A stretch of 64,000 nucleotides of DNA from Actinomycetes bacterium (lineage in GTDB: Bacteria; Actinomycetota; Acidimicrobiia; Acidimicrobiales; Palsa-688): assembly GCA_021787035.1 (NCBI GenBank), contig JAJYMM010000062.1, positions 25,863 through 89,862 on the forward strand, read 5' to 3'. This document shows positions 27,086 through 34,265 of this stretch, in pieces (positions within the stretch are counted from its first letter, which is position 1; every line of letters begins with the position of its first letter). Below the pieces are notes generated by a model. It was given only the letters and a program-made list of their open reading frames with translations. It did not search any database and was not told the DNA's origin. The position numbers and the translations under genes were made by a program.

Positions 27086-27574
27086 GTGACTAGCCACGAG
27101 GGACCGCCCCGCAGGGTCAGTGCCAGCCGCGAGATCGCTGCCAGCCCCGAGCGGATCTTTGAGCTGATCGCCGAGCCGGCCAACCAACCGCGCTGGGACG
27201 GCAACGATAACCTGAGCGAGGCAGCTGCAGGGCAGCGCGTCCGGTCTAAAGGCGACGTGTTCCAAATGAGGCTTACCAGTGGTGGCACCCGGGACAACCA
27301 CGTGGTCGACTTTGCCGAGGGCAGGCGGATCGCCTGGAAGCCTTCCGAGCCGGGTCAAGCTCCCCCCGGTCACCTCTGGGCTTGGGAGCTCGAGCCGCTC
27401 GGGTCGTCACGGACCTTGGTCACCCACACCTACGACTGGACCGAGCTGGTCGACGAAAAACGCTTCGCTCGAGCCAGAGCCACCACTGCCGACAAGCTCG
27501 AGGCTTCGCTCGCCCGTCTCGCCGCCATAGCTGAGGCGCCGGACGGTCAGGTCGCGCCTAAACCGACGCCCTGA
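27086..27574 (+). CDS. SRPBCC-family protein
   Basis: A 162-residue protein with the polyketide-cyclase/dehydrase-type SRPBCC pattern: SREIAASPERIFELIAEPAN, then PRWDG, at the N-terminus, central strands containing GRRIAWKPSE, and WELEPLGSSRTLVTHTYDWT before the C-terminal helix. Proteins of this type bind lipophilic ligands, and no catalytic residue can be named. GTG 27086 is chosen because the family domain begins a few residues later. The long upstream extension of the frame is not protein-like. It lies divergent from the propeller-like gene. Confidence 0.7.
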   Translation: MTSHEGPPRRVSASREIAASPERIFELIAEPANQPRWDGNDNLSEAAAGQRVRSKGDVFQMRLTSGGTRDNHVVDFAEGRRIAWKPSEPGQAPPGHLWAWELEPLGSSRTLVTHTYDWTELVDEKRFARARATTADKLEASLARLAAIAEAPDGQVAPKPTP

Positions 27575-27595
27575 TCTCGGGGCCGCACGTCAGGC

Positions 27596-27985
27596 CTATT
27601 CCGGGCCTGGCGCCACGGCGAGCACCGTTATTTCGACTTTGACCCGAGGTGCAAGCGACACCCCCACTGTCGTGCGGGCCGGGTAGGGCGGCGAGAACAC
27701 ATGCTCGTACGCCTCGTTCATCGCTTGGAAGTCGTCCATGCAAGCAAGGAAAACGTCAACTCGGAGGACGTCGTCGAGGCCACAGCCTGAGGACGAGAGG
27801 GCTGCGGCTACATTGCGGAAGGCCTGAGCGGTCTGCGCCGAGACGTCATCTGAGGCGAGCGAGCCAGTGGCAGGATCTATGCCGACCTGACCGGCCACGG
27901 CTACGATCGCGCCGATCCTTGCGAGCTGAGAATAGGGGCCGGCAGGTTTTGGAGCATTGGGGGTGCGTCCTTCTGTCCTGGTCAA
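27596..27985 (-). CDS. RidA-family (YjgF/UK114) deaminase
   Basis: A 129-residue Rid-family protein. The conserved C-terminal block YPARTTVGVSLAPRVKVEI carries the Arg that binds the substrate carboxylate in RidA and the following beta strand with Glu. The family hydrolyses reactive enamine/imine intermediates released by PLP enzymes and works as a cytoplasmic trimer. The start is TTG 27985 with GGAGG about 10 bases before it. Immediately upstream is a 15-bp tandem repeat array, so its promoter must lie within or beyond that array. Confidence 0.85.
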   Translation of the reverse strand: MTRTEGRTPNAPKPAGPYSQLARIGAIVAVAGQVGIDPATGSLASDDVSAQTAQAFRNVAAALSSSGCGLDDVLRVDVFLACMDDFQAMNEAYEHVFSPPYPARTTVGVSLAPRVKVEITVLAVAPGPE

Positions 27986-28007
27986 TCTCTTTGCCTCCTG
28001 TGCGTTT

Positions 28008-28052
28008 GCTGGACCAAATGGGGCTGGACCAAATGGGGCTGGACCAAATGGG
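28008..28052. repeat. 15-bp tandem repeat x3 between the RidA and zinc-ribbon genes
   Basis: GCTGGACCAAATGGG occurs three times without a mismatch (28008-28022, 28023-28037, 28038-28052). A diverged copy (GCTGACCAAATCGGG) lies at 28068-28082. The array sits in the 175-base gap between divergent genes, 22 bases from the RidA start. Confidence 0.95.
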
Positions 28053-28148
28053 GCTGGGCTGGATAGTGCTGACCAAATCGGGCCGTAGGAAGGCTAGCCG
28101 CAGTGCTCGCTGGCCTGCCTGGGTGAAGGCCTGCTGCCAGGCCCGAGC

Positions 28149-28154
28149 TATCCT
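28149..28154 (+). promoter_or_regulatory. -10-like TATCCT, leaderless start of the zinc-ribbon gene
   Basis: TATCCT is followed by exactly six bases and the GTG at 28161. There is no Shine-Dalgarno. Confidence 0.5.
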
Positions 28155-28160
28155 GACGTC

Positions 28161-28421
28161 GTGCAAGCCCCTGCGCTCGAGCCATCTAACGGCCTCTACC
28201 GCTTTAGCTGCCCACGCTGTGACAAGGAGGTAGCGGAGCGTTTCTACGGTCCTTGCAGCGAGTGCCGCGAGCAGCTCAACGAGACCGCCTATCGCCCACC
28301 AGCAGCGGGCGAGGACATCGAGAGGCAACGCTTCGAGCCGAAGATGAACGTTGTCCCGAACGACGTCACCGCGCGGGTCGAGCGTGACGAGCCGGAGGAA
28401 GACGACGACCACGGGGATTGA
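28161..28421 (+). CDS. small zinc-ribbon protein
   Basis: An 86-residue protein whose N-terminal third has FSCPRCDKEVAERFYGPCSECRE, two CxxC knuckles 14-15 residues apart that would bind one zinc. A linker and a very acidic C-terminus (DEPEEDDDHGD) follow. Similar short proteins are conserved in actinobacteria without known function. It may be an RNA- or protein-binding accessory factor. GTG is chosen from the leaderless -10 spacing. It stands alone between RidA and the ClpX-zinc-finger gene. Confidence 0.65.
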   Translation: MQAPALEPSNGLYRFSCPRCDKEVAERFYGPCSECREQLNETAYRPPAAGEDIERQRFEPKMNVVPNDVTARVERDEPEEDDDHGD

Positions 28422-28454
28422 CCCCGGCTTCTAGCGGGCCAACCACTCGGTGGG

Positions 28455-28483
28455 TTGACATCGTCGCGCGTCAGGCTTATCCT
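28455..28483 (+). promoter_or_regulatory. promoter of the ClpX-zinc-finger gene
   Basis: TTGACA (28455-28460), a 17-base spacer and TATCCT (28478-28483) form one of the best promoter matches in the window. The first of two identical palindromes overlaps the -10. Confidence 0.7.
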
Positions 28484-28508
28484 GACTATGAGTCAGGCTT
28501 ATCCTGAC
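28470..28508. promoter_or_regulatory. two identical 17-bp palindromic operators
   Basis: GTCAGGCTTATCCTGAC occurs at 28470-28486 and 28492-28508. Each copy is an inverted repeat GTCAGG-N5-CCTGAC, and the centres are 22 bp apart, two helical turns. They cover the -10 and the expected transcript start of the ClpX-zinc-finger gene, so a dimeric repressor binding cooperatively on one DNA face is expected. Confidence 0.75.
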
Positions 28509-28533
28509 ACCTGTGGTGACGAGGAGGAGACGC

Positions 28534-28944
28534 GTGGCACGTAGCGCAATCGAGGATGGCTTGGGGTGTTCGTTCTGTGGCAAGGACCAGCACGAGGTCC
28601 TTCGCTTGGTCGCAGGGCCCGGCGTTTACATCTGCAATGAATGCGTGGACCTCTGCAACCAGATCATTGCCGAAGAGCTCGACGCGAAAGAGCCTGGAGA
28701 CGCCGACGCGCCGGCGGCGAGCCGTGGGGACCCCCCGCCAATGCTGAAAGCCTGGGACAGCCTGTCGGACGAAGAGTTGCTTGACGAGATGGTCAAGGCT
28801 CACGCTGCTCACGACAATGTGGACCGCGGTGTCGCGCTGCACGTCAAAGCGCTGAGGGCAAGGGGAGTCAGCTGGGCGCGTATAGGCGACGCGCTCGGTA
28901 TGACCCGCCAATCGGCTTGGGAACGGTTCTCCGGCGAGGACTGA
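28534..28944 (+). CDS. ClpX-type C4 zinc-finger protein with C-terminal helix-turn-helix
   Basis: A 136-residue protein. Residues 12-37 form a ClpX N-terminal zinc finger (C12-x2-C15 ... C34-x2-C37, with [16 protein letters not shown]). After an acidic/Pro linker, the C-terminus reads [20 protein letters not shown], then QSAWERF, a helix-turn-helix like those of sigma-70 region 4. The AAA+ ATPase part of ClpX is missing. It could be a DNA-binding regulator that uses the zinc finger for dimerisation or adaptor contacts. GTG 28534 has GAGGAGGAGA upstream. Two palindromic operators over the promoter suggest tight, perhaps autogenous, control. Confidence 0.75.
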   Translation: MARSAIEDGLGCSFCGKDQHEVLRLVAGPGVYICNECVDLCNQIIAEELDAKEPGDADAPAASRGDPPPMLKAWDSLSDEELLDEMVKAHAAHDNVDRGVALHVKALRARGVSWARIGDALGMTRQSAWERFSGED

Positions 28945-28972
28945 CGCTTCGCCGCTCTTGTCGCTCCCAGGG

Positions 28973-29017
28973 CGAGCCACATCTGGACGAGCCACATCTG
29001 GGCGAGCCACATCTGGA
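28973..29017. repeat. 15-bp tandem repeat x3 downstream of the ClpX-zinc-finger gene
   Basis: CGAGCCACATCTGGA is repeated at 28973-28987, 28988-29002 (last base changed) and 29003-29017. It lies between the gene's stop and a strong terminator hairpin. Confidence 0.95.
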
Positions 29018-29021
29018 CGAA

Positions 29022-29064
29022 AAAGCGGCCGGGGGCCTCCGAGGAGGCCTTGTCCGGCCGCTTT
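29022..29064. terminator. strong bidirectional terminator hairpin
   Basis: AAAGCGGCCGG (29022-29032) pairs with CCGGCCGCTTT (29054-29064). Inside, GGCCTCC (29034-29040) pairs with GGAGGCC (29043-29049). The flanking A and T runs suit termination on either strand, which fits its place between two convergent genes. Confidence 0.85.
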
Positions 29065-29090
29065 GCGCAGGGGGAACTGGTGCAGGGGAA

Positions 29091-29732
29091 TTAGCCGGCG
29101 CTCACCGCCACGCCTTGGGAGCTGCTGGGGACGGCGGTGGTCGTGTGGAGATCCGGTATCTCGGCTTCAACGGGGACCCGCCTCGAGTGCCAGAGGCCGA
29201 GACCCGACAGCAGCAGGGTGATGCCTGCCAGGCAGAAGGCCACGATGCCACCGATCAAGGCGACTTGGCCAACTTCCCACCAACCGTAGGCATTGAGGAG
29301 CATGCCCCGTAGCGTCGTGCCCTGGAAGACTGTCTGCTCGAGCGAGGCGAGCTTGGTCGCCTGGGCGCTGCCCGGTTTTGCGGCACGGGCGGCGTTGGAG
29401 ACGAGCGCATAGACGCCGTGGTAGGGCATCTCGGAGAGGTGCACCTTGATGAAGTCGTTCGCGAAGACCTCAGCCTGAGCACCGGTCAGGAGCTTCTGGC
29501 CGGCGTACTGGGAGACAGAGGGGATCATGCTTGGCGTGATCTCGGTGCCGGCCTTGGCGTGGGCGAAGGCGGCCTTCGAGGGGAACGTGATTTCCTGCTC
29601 GGCGAGCTGGCTACGCACGGTCGAGCTAGCATAGCTGTAACCCCACATAGCGACGGCACCAGCCACGACGAGCACGAGGGCTAGCATTGCGCCGCCGGCG
29701 CTCACCAGGATGTCGAAGCTTTTCCTGCGCAT
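29091..29732 (-). CDS. two-helix membrane protein of unknown function
   Basis: A 213-residue protein with a short basic N-terminus (MRRKSFD), one helix (~10-32), an extracytoplasmic segment of ~115 residues and a second helix (~155-180, VALIGGIVAFCLAGITLLLSG), then a cytoplasmic tail. The outer segment has YHGVYALVSNAARAAKPGSA and a conserved-looking ITPSMIPSVSQYAGQKLLTG, and lacks cysteines. I recognise no named family, though the plan recalls small conserved actinobacterial membrane proteins. ATG 29732 has AAAGGAAAGGAAC upstream. Convergent with the ClpX-zinc-finger gene. Confidence 0.65.
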   Translation of the reverse strand: MRRKSFDILVSAGGAMLALVLVVAGAVAMWGYSYASSTVRSQLAEQEITFPSKAAFAHAKAGTEITPSMIPSVSQYAGQKLLTGAQAEVFANDFIKVHLSEMPYHGVYALVSNAARAAKPGSAQATKLASLEQTVFQGTTLRGMLLNAYGWWEVGQVALIGGIVAFCLAGITLLLSGLGLWHSRRVPVEAEIPDLHTTTAVPSSSQGVAVSAG

Positions 29733-29905
29733 CTTGTGTTCCTTTCCTTTTTCCCTCTTCGGGTTCTCTAAAGGAAAGTGTTCAGGAAAAGCGCGGTGTT
29801 CCGTTAGGGCCCAACGTCCCCGGGTGGGGGCCCCAAAGGTCATCCTTCAGGGTGGCTTAAGGTACGGGCAGCGATGCGTGGCGTGCCGGCTCAGTTCCGC
29901 GAGCG

Positions 29906-31336
29906 CTACTGCCAGGTGACGCCGAAGCAACGGTCTCCCAAGCGACCGGGCGACCAGCGGCCCCACTGGCCGTTCATGGCGCGTCGGGTCGTCTCTGTCC
30001 AGTTGATCACGTCCGGCCGGCTGGTCCTGCGGACGACTTGGAGCAGCCCCGTCTCGTACACCTTGTAGCCGGCCCACACCCCCGGGTAGTCCTTGGTGGA
30101 ACCCGTCTCTGCGATCACGAGCGGGCCATGGCTGTAGCGGCGGTTGCGGTGGCGGTGGCCGCAAGAAAGTAGAGAGTCTGGTTTCCGGGCGGCGAGGGCT
30201 TCGAGCAGCGCCGTGCTCTCGGCGAAGGGTATACCGGGCGGGTAGACGGTCGGGTAGCGGTGCATTTCGGGAGGGTGGTGGAGCACGACCATCGCCGGGG
30301 TGGGAGCTTCGCCGGCCAGCTCGGCCACCTCTAGCCCGGCGGCGGGGGGTAGGTGGCCGCTGTGGTAACGGGGGTCCGCGTGGACTGTGTTGACGAGCAC
30401 AACACGAAGCCCGGGGAGGTCGAGCGCCCTCGGGCCCCACGAGAGCCGGATGCCGCTCGCCTGGAGCACTGCCCGCATGTCCACGTTGAGGGCATTGTCG
30501 TGGTTGCCGAGCACCGCCTCGACCGGTACCGGGCTACTGGCGAGTATGCGGCCGGCCGTGCTCAGTTCGCCGGACGTAGCGATCCGCGTGAGGTCACCCT
30601 TGGCCACGATGAGGTCGGCTCCCCATGCCGCGGCTTCGGCAAGCGCCGCCGTGAGGGCGCGCACCGGGTACGGGCTGGAACCTGGCCGGAGCGCCGCCTG
30701 GTCCCATATCCGGCCCCAGATGCCGAAGTGCTTCTCACCGATGTGGATGTCGGTGACGGCCGCCAGCTGGGCAAGGAGCCGGCCTTCAGGTGGCTGGACG
30801 GTAGTGACCCGCCCCGCGAGGAACTTCGGCAAGCCGTCGGCGCTCGCCACGATGTCATATGTCGTAGCGGGCGAGAGGCCTTCGATCACTACCGACCCCG
30901 GGCCGGATGGCCAGGCCGGGTCGAGCACCCTGGTGCCGCTCAGGTGCAACAGGCCGGCCAGATCTCTTCGAGCTCGCACATCTGCGCCCGGGCCTCCCTT
31001 TCCCCTCACCTCCGGGCGCTCCACGCCGGTCCCAGGCCCTGAACCGGGCTGCTCGTAGTGGTCGCCGCCACTTGCTGGCGGCGCACCTCTCCACCTGTAC
31101 ACGGAAACGACAAGCTCGGCCTGGGGAGACGCCACGGGGTGGGCCACGCCGCCCCCGACCTCGATGCGTAAGCCAGCCCGGGGGGAGCCCCGCCAGGCGA
31201 GCTGCACGGAGTTGTCGTCGACGGCGAACACCTCGATCGGCCACGCGCGCCGCGAAAACGGGCGCCCGGCCGCGGGTGCCCATCGCGGGACCGTAACTTG
31301 CGCCACCGGTGCTCGCGGCACTTGGAGTCGAGGCAT
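29906..31336 (-). CDS. calcineurin-like metallophosphoesterase
   Basis: A 476-residue protein. An N-terminal beta-rich region (~1-150) with a fibronectin-like LSPATTYDIVASADGL precedes a metallophosphoesterase domain with all metal motifs: TDIHIG, KGDLTR, LGNHDN, LHHPP and CGHRHRN. The C-terminal tail KDYPGVWAGYKVYETGLLQV ... LGDRCF is shared with the phosphoesterase at 47783-48874, so the two are paralogs. The substrate is unknown: the family includes phosphodiesterases and phosphomonoesterases. No signal peptide is obvious. The start could also be at 31369. It appears monocistronic. Confidence 0.82.
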   Translation of the reverse strand: MPRLQVPRAPVAQVTVPRWAPAAGRPFSRRAWPIEVFAVDDNSVQLAWRGSPRAGLRIEVGGGVAHPVASPQAELVVSVYRWRGAPPASGGDHYEQPGSGPGTGVERPEVRGKGGPGADVRARRDLAGLLHLSGTRVLDPAWPSGPGSVVIEGLSPATTYDIVASADGLPKFLAGRVTTVQPPEGRLLAQLAAVTDIHIGEKHFGIWGRIWDQAALRPGSSPYPVRALTAALAEAAAWGADLIVAKGDLTRIATSGELSTAGRILASSPVPVEAVLGNHDNALNVDMRAVLQASGIRLSWGPRALDLPGLRVVLVNTVHADPRYHSGHLPPAAGLEVAELAGEAPTPAMVVLHHPPEMHRYPTVYPPGIPFAESTALLEALAARKPDSLLSCGHRHRNRRYSHGPLVIAETGSTKDYPGVWAGYKVYETGLLQVVRRTSRPDVINWTETTRRAMNGQWGRWSPGRLGDRCFGVTWQ

Positions 31337-31408
31337 CGCGGTATGAGGCGCTGGCCCTGCGGACCTCACCTCCAGACCAGGTTGCCCGCCCAGAGGGACG
31401 CCCGTGCC

Positions 31409-34036
31409 TCAGCGCGCTCCGCCGGCTGAGCGCGCCTCCTCTGCCAGCGCTGAAAGCGCCGAGGTGACCGCCGTCTCCAGTAAGGGCGCCGCATTTTTGG
31501 CAAAAGCGAGGTTGACCTCCATGCGCTCGCGTGACTGCGCGACCCTGAGCCCGCCCCGTGGTACTGGGTGGGCGTCGAGCCAGGATGTTGCCCGTCGGAC
31601 GCTGTCTTCGCCGCCGGAGGCTAGCGCGGGCAGGGCTTCGAGGACCCGCGCCATCGCCGTCTTTGGCCATCGGGAGAGCACTTCGTCCCAGTGGGACTCG
31701 AGTGCCTCCCAGGCGAGCCCGCAGCCCTCCCTACGGCCGAGCACGCCCATTACGAGGAACGGGGCGTCCTGAGTGCGTACCTCGTCTGAGAAGGCGAGCT
31801 GGAGCGAGCGCCCGAGCAGTGGCTCGTCGGCGAAACCGGCCAGGGCCTGGAGGTAGCGGATCTCGTCCTGAGGTGTGTTCGCGGCCTTGTAGCGCGAGTA
31901 GAGCAGCTCCCACTCGGCCTCGGAACCACCAGCAGCGACTACCTGGGCCACGGCCGTTGCGAGGTCAGGCGGGAGAGCCGTCTGGCCGGCGCCTGCTGCC
32001 CCCAAGCGCCTGCTGGCCTCTTCGCGCACTGCCGGGTCGTGGCCGAGCGTCCCGAGCAAAGCGACGAGCCGCGCACGGAGGCGGGCCAGGCGCGGGGTCT
32101 CCCCTGCCTGCTCTGGCTCCCAGCCCATTTTTTCGAACAGGGGCGTGCCGAGCGAACGGGCGAGGCCGTGGACCTGGGGCCGGACGTGCTCGGGGGAGAT
32201 GAGGTCAAGAAGCCCAAGGCCGCTTTGGAGCGACCACCACACATCGGGGTCCTTGTCTGAGCGCAGGTGCTGCCAGAGAGCCAGGGAGGCCTGGAGGGGG
32301 ACGATCCCGGCGAGGGTTGCAGACCAGGTATCGCCAGCGAGGCTCAGGCGCTCCCTGTTGTCGAGGGCCCCGAGATTGGCGAAGAGCCGCTCCCTCAAGT
32401 CGTCGCTGTAGTTGCTGCGGTAGACGCCCCAGGCTCCAGCGTTCAAGAGCACCCAGTCGGGTTCGCCTTCGAGCGCCACGTGCGCCTCAGCCTGGTCGAG
32501 GAGGAGTTGCTGGCGTTTCTCACCTGCTGGCGTCCCGTAGCGGAGCGCGACCGGGACGACCCAAAGAGGGCTGCCCTCCTCGTCTCCAGCGTCCTTGCCT
32601 GCGTCCAGGAGGAACCTTCGCTGGGAGAGCACTATCTCGTCTGGGCCCGCGCGCCCGACCGAAACTACCGGGTGACCAGCCTGGTTGACCCATGACCCCA
32701 TGGTCGCCTTTACCGGCTCCCCAGAGGCTTCTTCGAGGGCATCCCAGAGGTCGGTGGTGCTGGTGTTGGCAAACTGGTGGCGGTCGAGGTAGCTGTGCAA
32801 GCCACGGCGGAAGGTCTCCTCGCCCAGGTAGCGCTCGATCATCCGGAGCACCGAACAGCCCTTGTCGTAAGTAATCGTGTCGAACATGTCGTCCGCCTCT
32901 TCGGGGCGCCCGACCGGGTACTCGATCGGGCGCGTGGCCCGCAAGCTGTCCGTTGCGAGTGCCGCGAGCCTTTCAACACCGAAGTTGGTCCACACTTCCC
33001 AGCGGGGCTCGAAGTGGTCGGTGGTGAGCAACTCCATGAAAGTGGCGAAAGCCTCGTTTAACCAGATCCCCTCCCACCAGCGCATCGTCACGAGGTCGCC
33101 GAACCACATGTGGGCGGTCTCGTGCGACATGACCTGTACAACCCGCTGTTTTTCGACCTGCGCGCTCTCGTCGGGGACGAGGAGTGCGGTCTCCCTATAT
33201 GTAACGAGGCCGAGGTTCTCCATTGCTCCGGCCGCGAAATCAGGGATACCGACGTGGTCGAGCTTGTCGGCGGGGTAGGGCATCTGGAAGTAATCGCAGA
33301 GGAACGAAAGGGCGTGCGCGGACGCCCGCTTGGCAAGGCCCGCGAGCCCTCCGCGGCCCGGGACGTAGGCAATTCGGACCGGCACATCGCCGACCAGCTC
33401 GGGGCCTGTCAGCTCGAACGGGCCGATCGCAACGGCCACGAGGTAAGTGGACATCTTGACGGTGTCGGCGAAACGGGTCCGTCGCTTGGCGTTACCGACC
33501 GCCTCGCTCGAGAGCTCCCGCGCGTTGGAGAGCACGGTGAGGCCCTCGTCGGCCACGACCGAGATCGAGAACGTGGCCTTCATGTCTGGCTCGTCCCAGC
33601 ACGGGAAGGCCCGCCGGGCGTCGGTCGACTCGAACTGGGTAACTGCGACCCACGATTCTTTGCCGTCTGGCCCCTTGAACTTGCTCCTATAGAAGCCACG
33701 AAGGAGATCATTGAGTTTCCCCGAAAAGCGCATATAAAGCTGCGCCGTCCCCGGGGCGACTTCCTGGTCGAGGCTGAGGGTGACCTGCTCCTCGTCTGGC
33801 AGGTAAGAGACCGTGGCGCCGAGGGGGCCGCTGGCGCCCCCCGCTACCTGCAGGCGTGCCTCGCTTATTTGCAGGTCAGCGGCGTTGAGCACGAGCTCCG
33901 AAGTGGCACGCCGGACGTCTAGGTCTACGGTAACCTCCCCGGTGAAGGCCGCTTGCGCGAAGTCGGGCTCCAAGAGGACCGTGTAGTGCTGAGGCAGGAC
34001 GTGCCTCGGGAGGCGGTAGGAGAGGCGCTCGTTCAC
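31409..34036 (-). CDS. pepN: aminopeptidase N (M1 family)
   Basis: An 875-residue zinc aminopeptidase. The exopeptidase motif GAMEN is at residues ~270-274 and the zinc site HETAH at ~305-309, with the third ligand Glu at ~328 in NEAFATFME. The N-terminal saddle domain (LPRHVLPQHYTVLLEPD) and the C-terminal ERAP1-like helical domain complete the usual length. It removes N-terminal residues from peptides in the cytoplasm. GTG 34036 is preferred: a -10-like TAGGGT lies seven bases upstream and homology starts here, although the frame is open to 34099. Confidence 0.9.
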   Translation of the reverse strand: MNERLSYRLPRHVLPQHYTVLLEPDFAQAAFTGEVTVDLDVRRATSELVLNAADLQISEARLQVAGGASGPLGATVSYLPDEEQVTLSLDQEVAPGTAQLYMRFSGKLNDLLRGFYRSKFKGPDGKESWVAVTQFESTDARRAFPCWDEPDMKATFSISVVADEGLTVLSNARELSSEAVGNAKRRTRFADTVKMSTYLVAVAIGPFELTGPELVGDVPVRIAYVPGRGGLAGLAKRASAHALSFLCDYFQMPYPADKLDHVGIPDFAAGAMENLGLVTYRETALLVPDESAQVEKQRVVQVMSHETAHMWFGDLVTMRWWEGIWLNEAFATFMELLTTDHFEPRWEVWTNFGVERLAALATDSLRATRPIEYPVGRPEEADDMFDTITYDKGCSVLRMIERYLGEETFRRGLHSYLDRHQFANTSTTDLWDALEEASGEPVKATMGSWVNQAGHPVVSVGRAGPDEIVLSQRRFLLDAGKDAGDEEGSPLWVVPVALRYGTPAGEKRQQLLLDQAEAHVALEGEPDWVLLNAGAWGVYRSNYSDDLRERLFANLGALDNRERLSLAGDTWSATLAGIVPLQASLALWQHLRSDKDPDVWWSLQSGLGLLDLISPEHVRPQVHGLARSLGTPLFEKMGWEPEQAGETPRLARLRARLVALLGTLGHDPAVREEASRRLGAAGAGQTALPPDLATAVAQVVAAGGSEAEWELLYSRYKAANTPQDEIRYLQALAGFADEPLLGRSLQLAFSDEVRTQDAPFLVMGVLGRREGCGLAWEALESHWDEVLSRWPKTAMARVLEALPALASGGEDSVRRATSWLDAHPVPRGGLRVAQSRERMEVNLAFAKNAAPLLETAVTSALSALAEEARSAGGAR

Positions 34037-34043
34037 GCTCGCC

Positions 34044-34049
34044 ACCCTA
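34044..34049 (-). promoter_or_regulatory. -10-like TAGGGT before aminopeptidase N
   Basis: TAGGGT on the minus strand ends seven bases before the GTG at 34036. No Shine-Dalgarno is present. Confidence 0.4.
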
Positions 34050-34265
34050 GGGTAAAGCGGCTGCCTGGACAACCTCGTGAGCTGCGCCGGCTTGGACACC
34101 GTGCTGGCGCCGGCCGCGCATCTGCTCGGTTTCCTTTGGCTGGAAAGGGCCAGTTTTCTCCCAGATGCCTGGCCGCCGGCGCAGGCGGTCTCTTGGGGTG
34201 CCGTTCATTGGTTCCACATGCTTGGATCTCGTCACGACGGGCTCGGGGAGCGGTTGACTTGAGAG

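Noticed and set aside
26977..27297. Upstream extension of the beta-propeller-like protein
   Set aside because: It overlaps the better supported SRPBCC gene on the other strand and has non-protein-like composition. ATG 26976 is preferred.
28008..28082. Reading frames through the repeat (pentapeptides on both strands)
   Set aside because: Both long frames here have no start signal or homology, and would overlap RidA or the zinc-ribbon gene. They are a by-product of a 15-bp repeat, which keeps all frames open.
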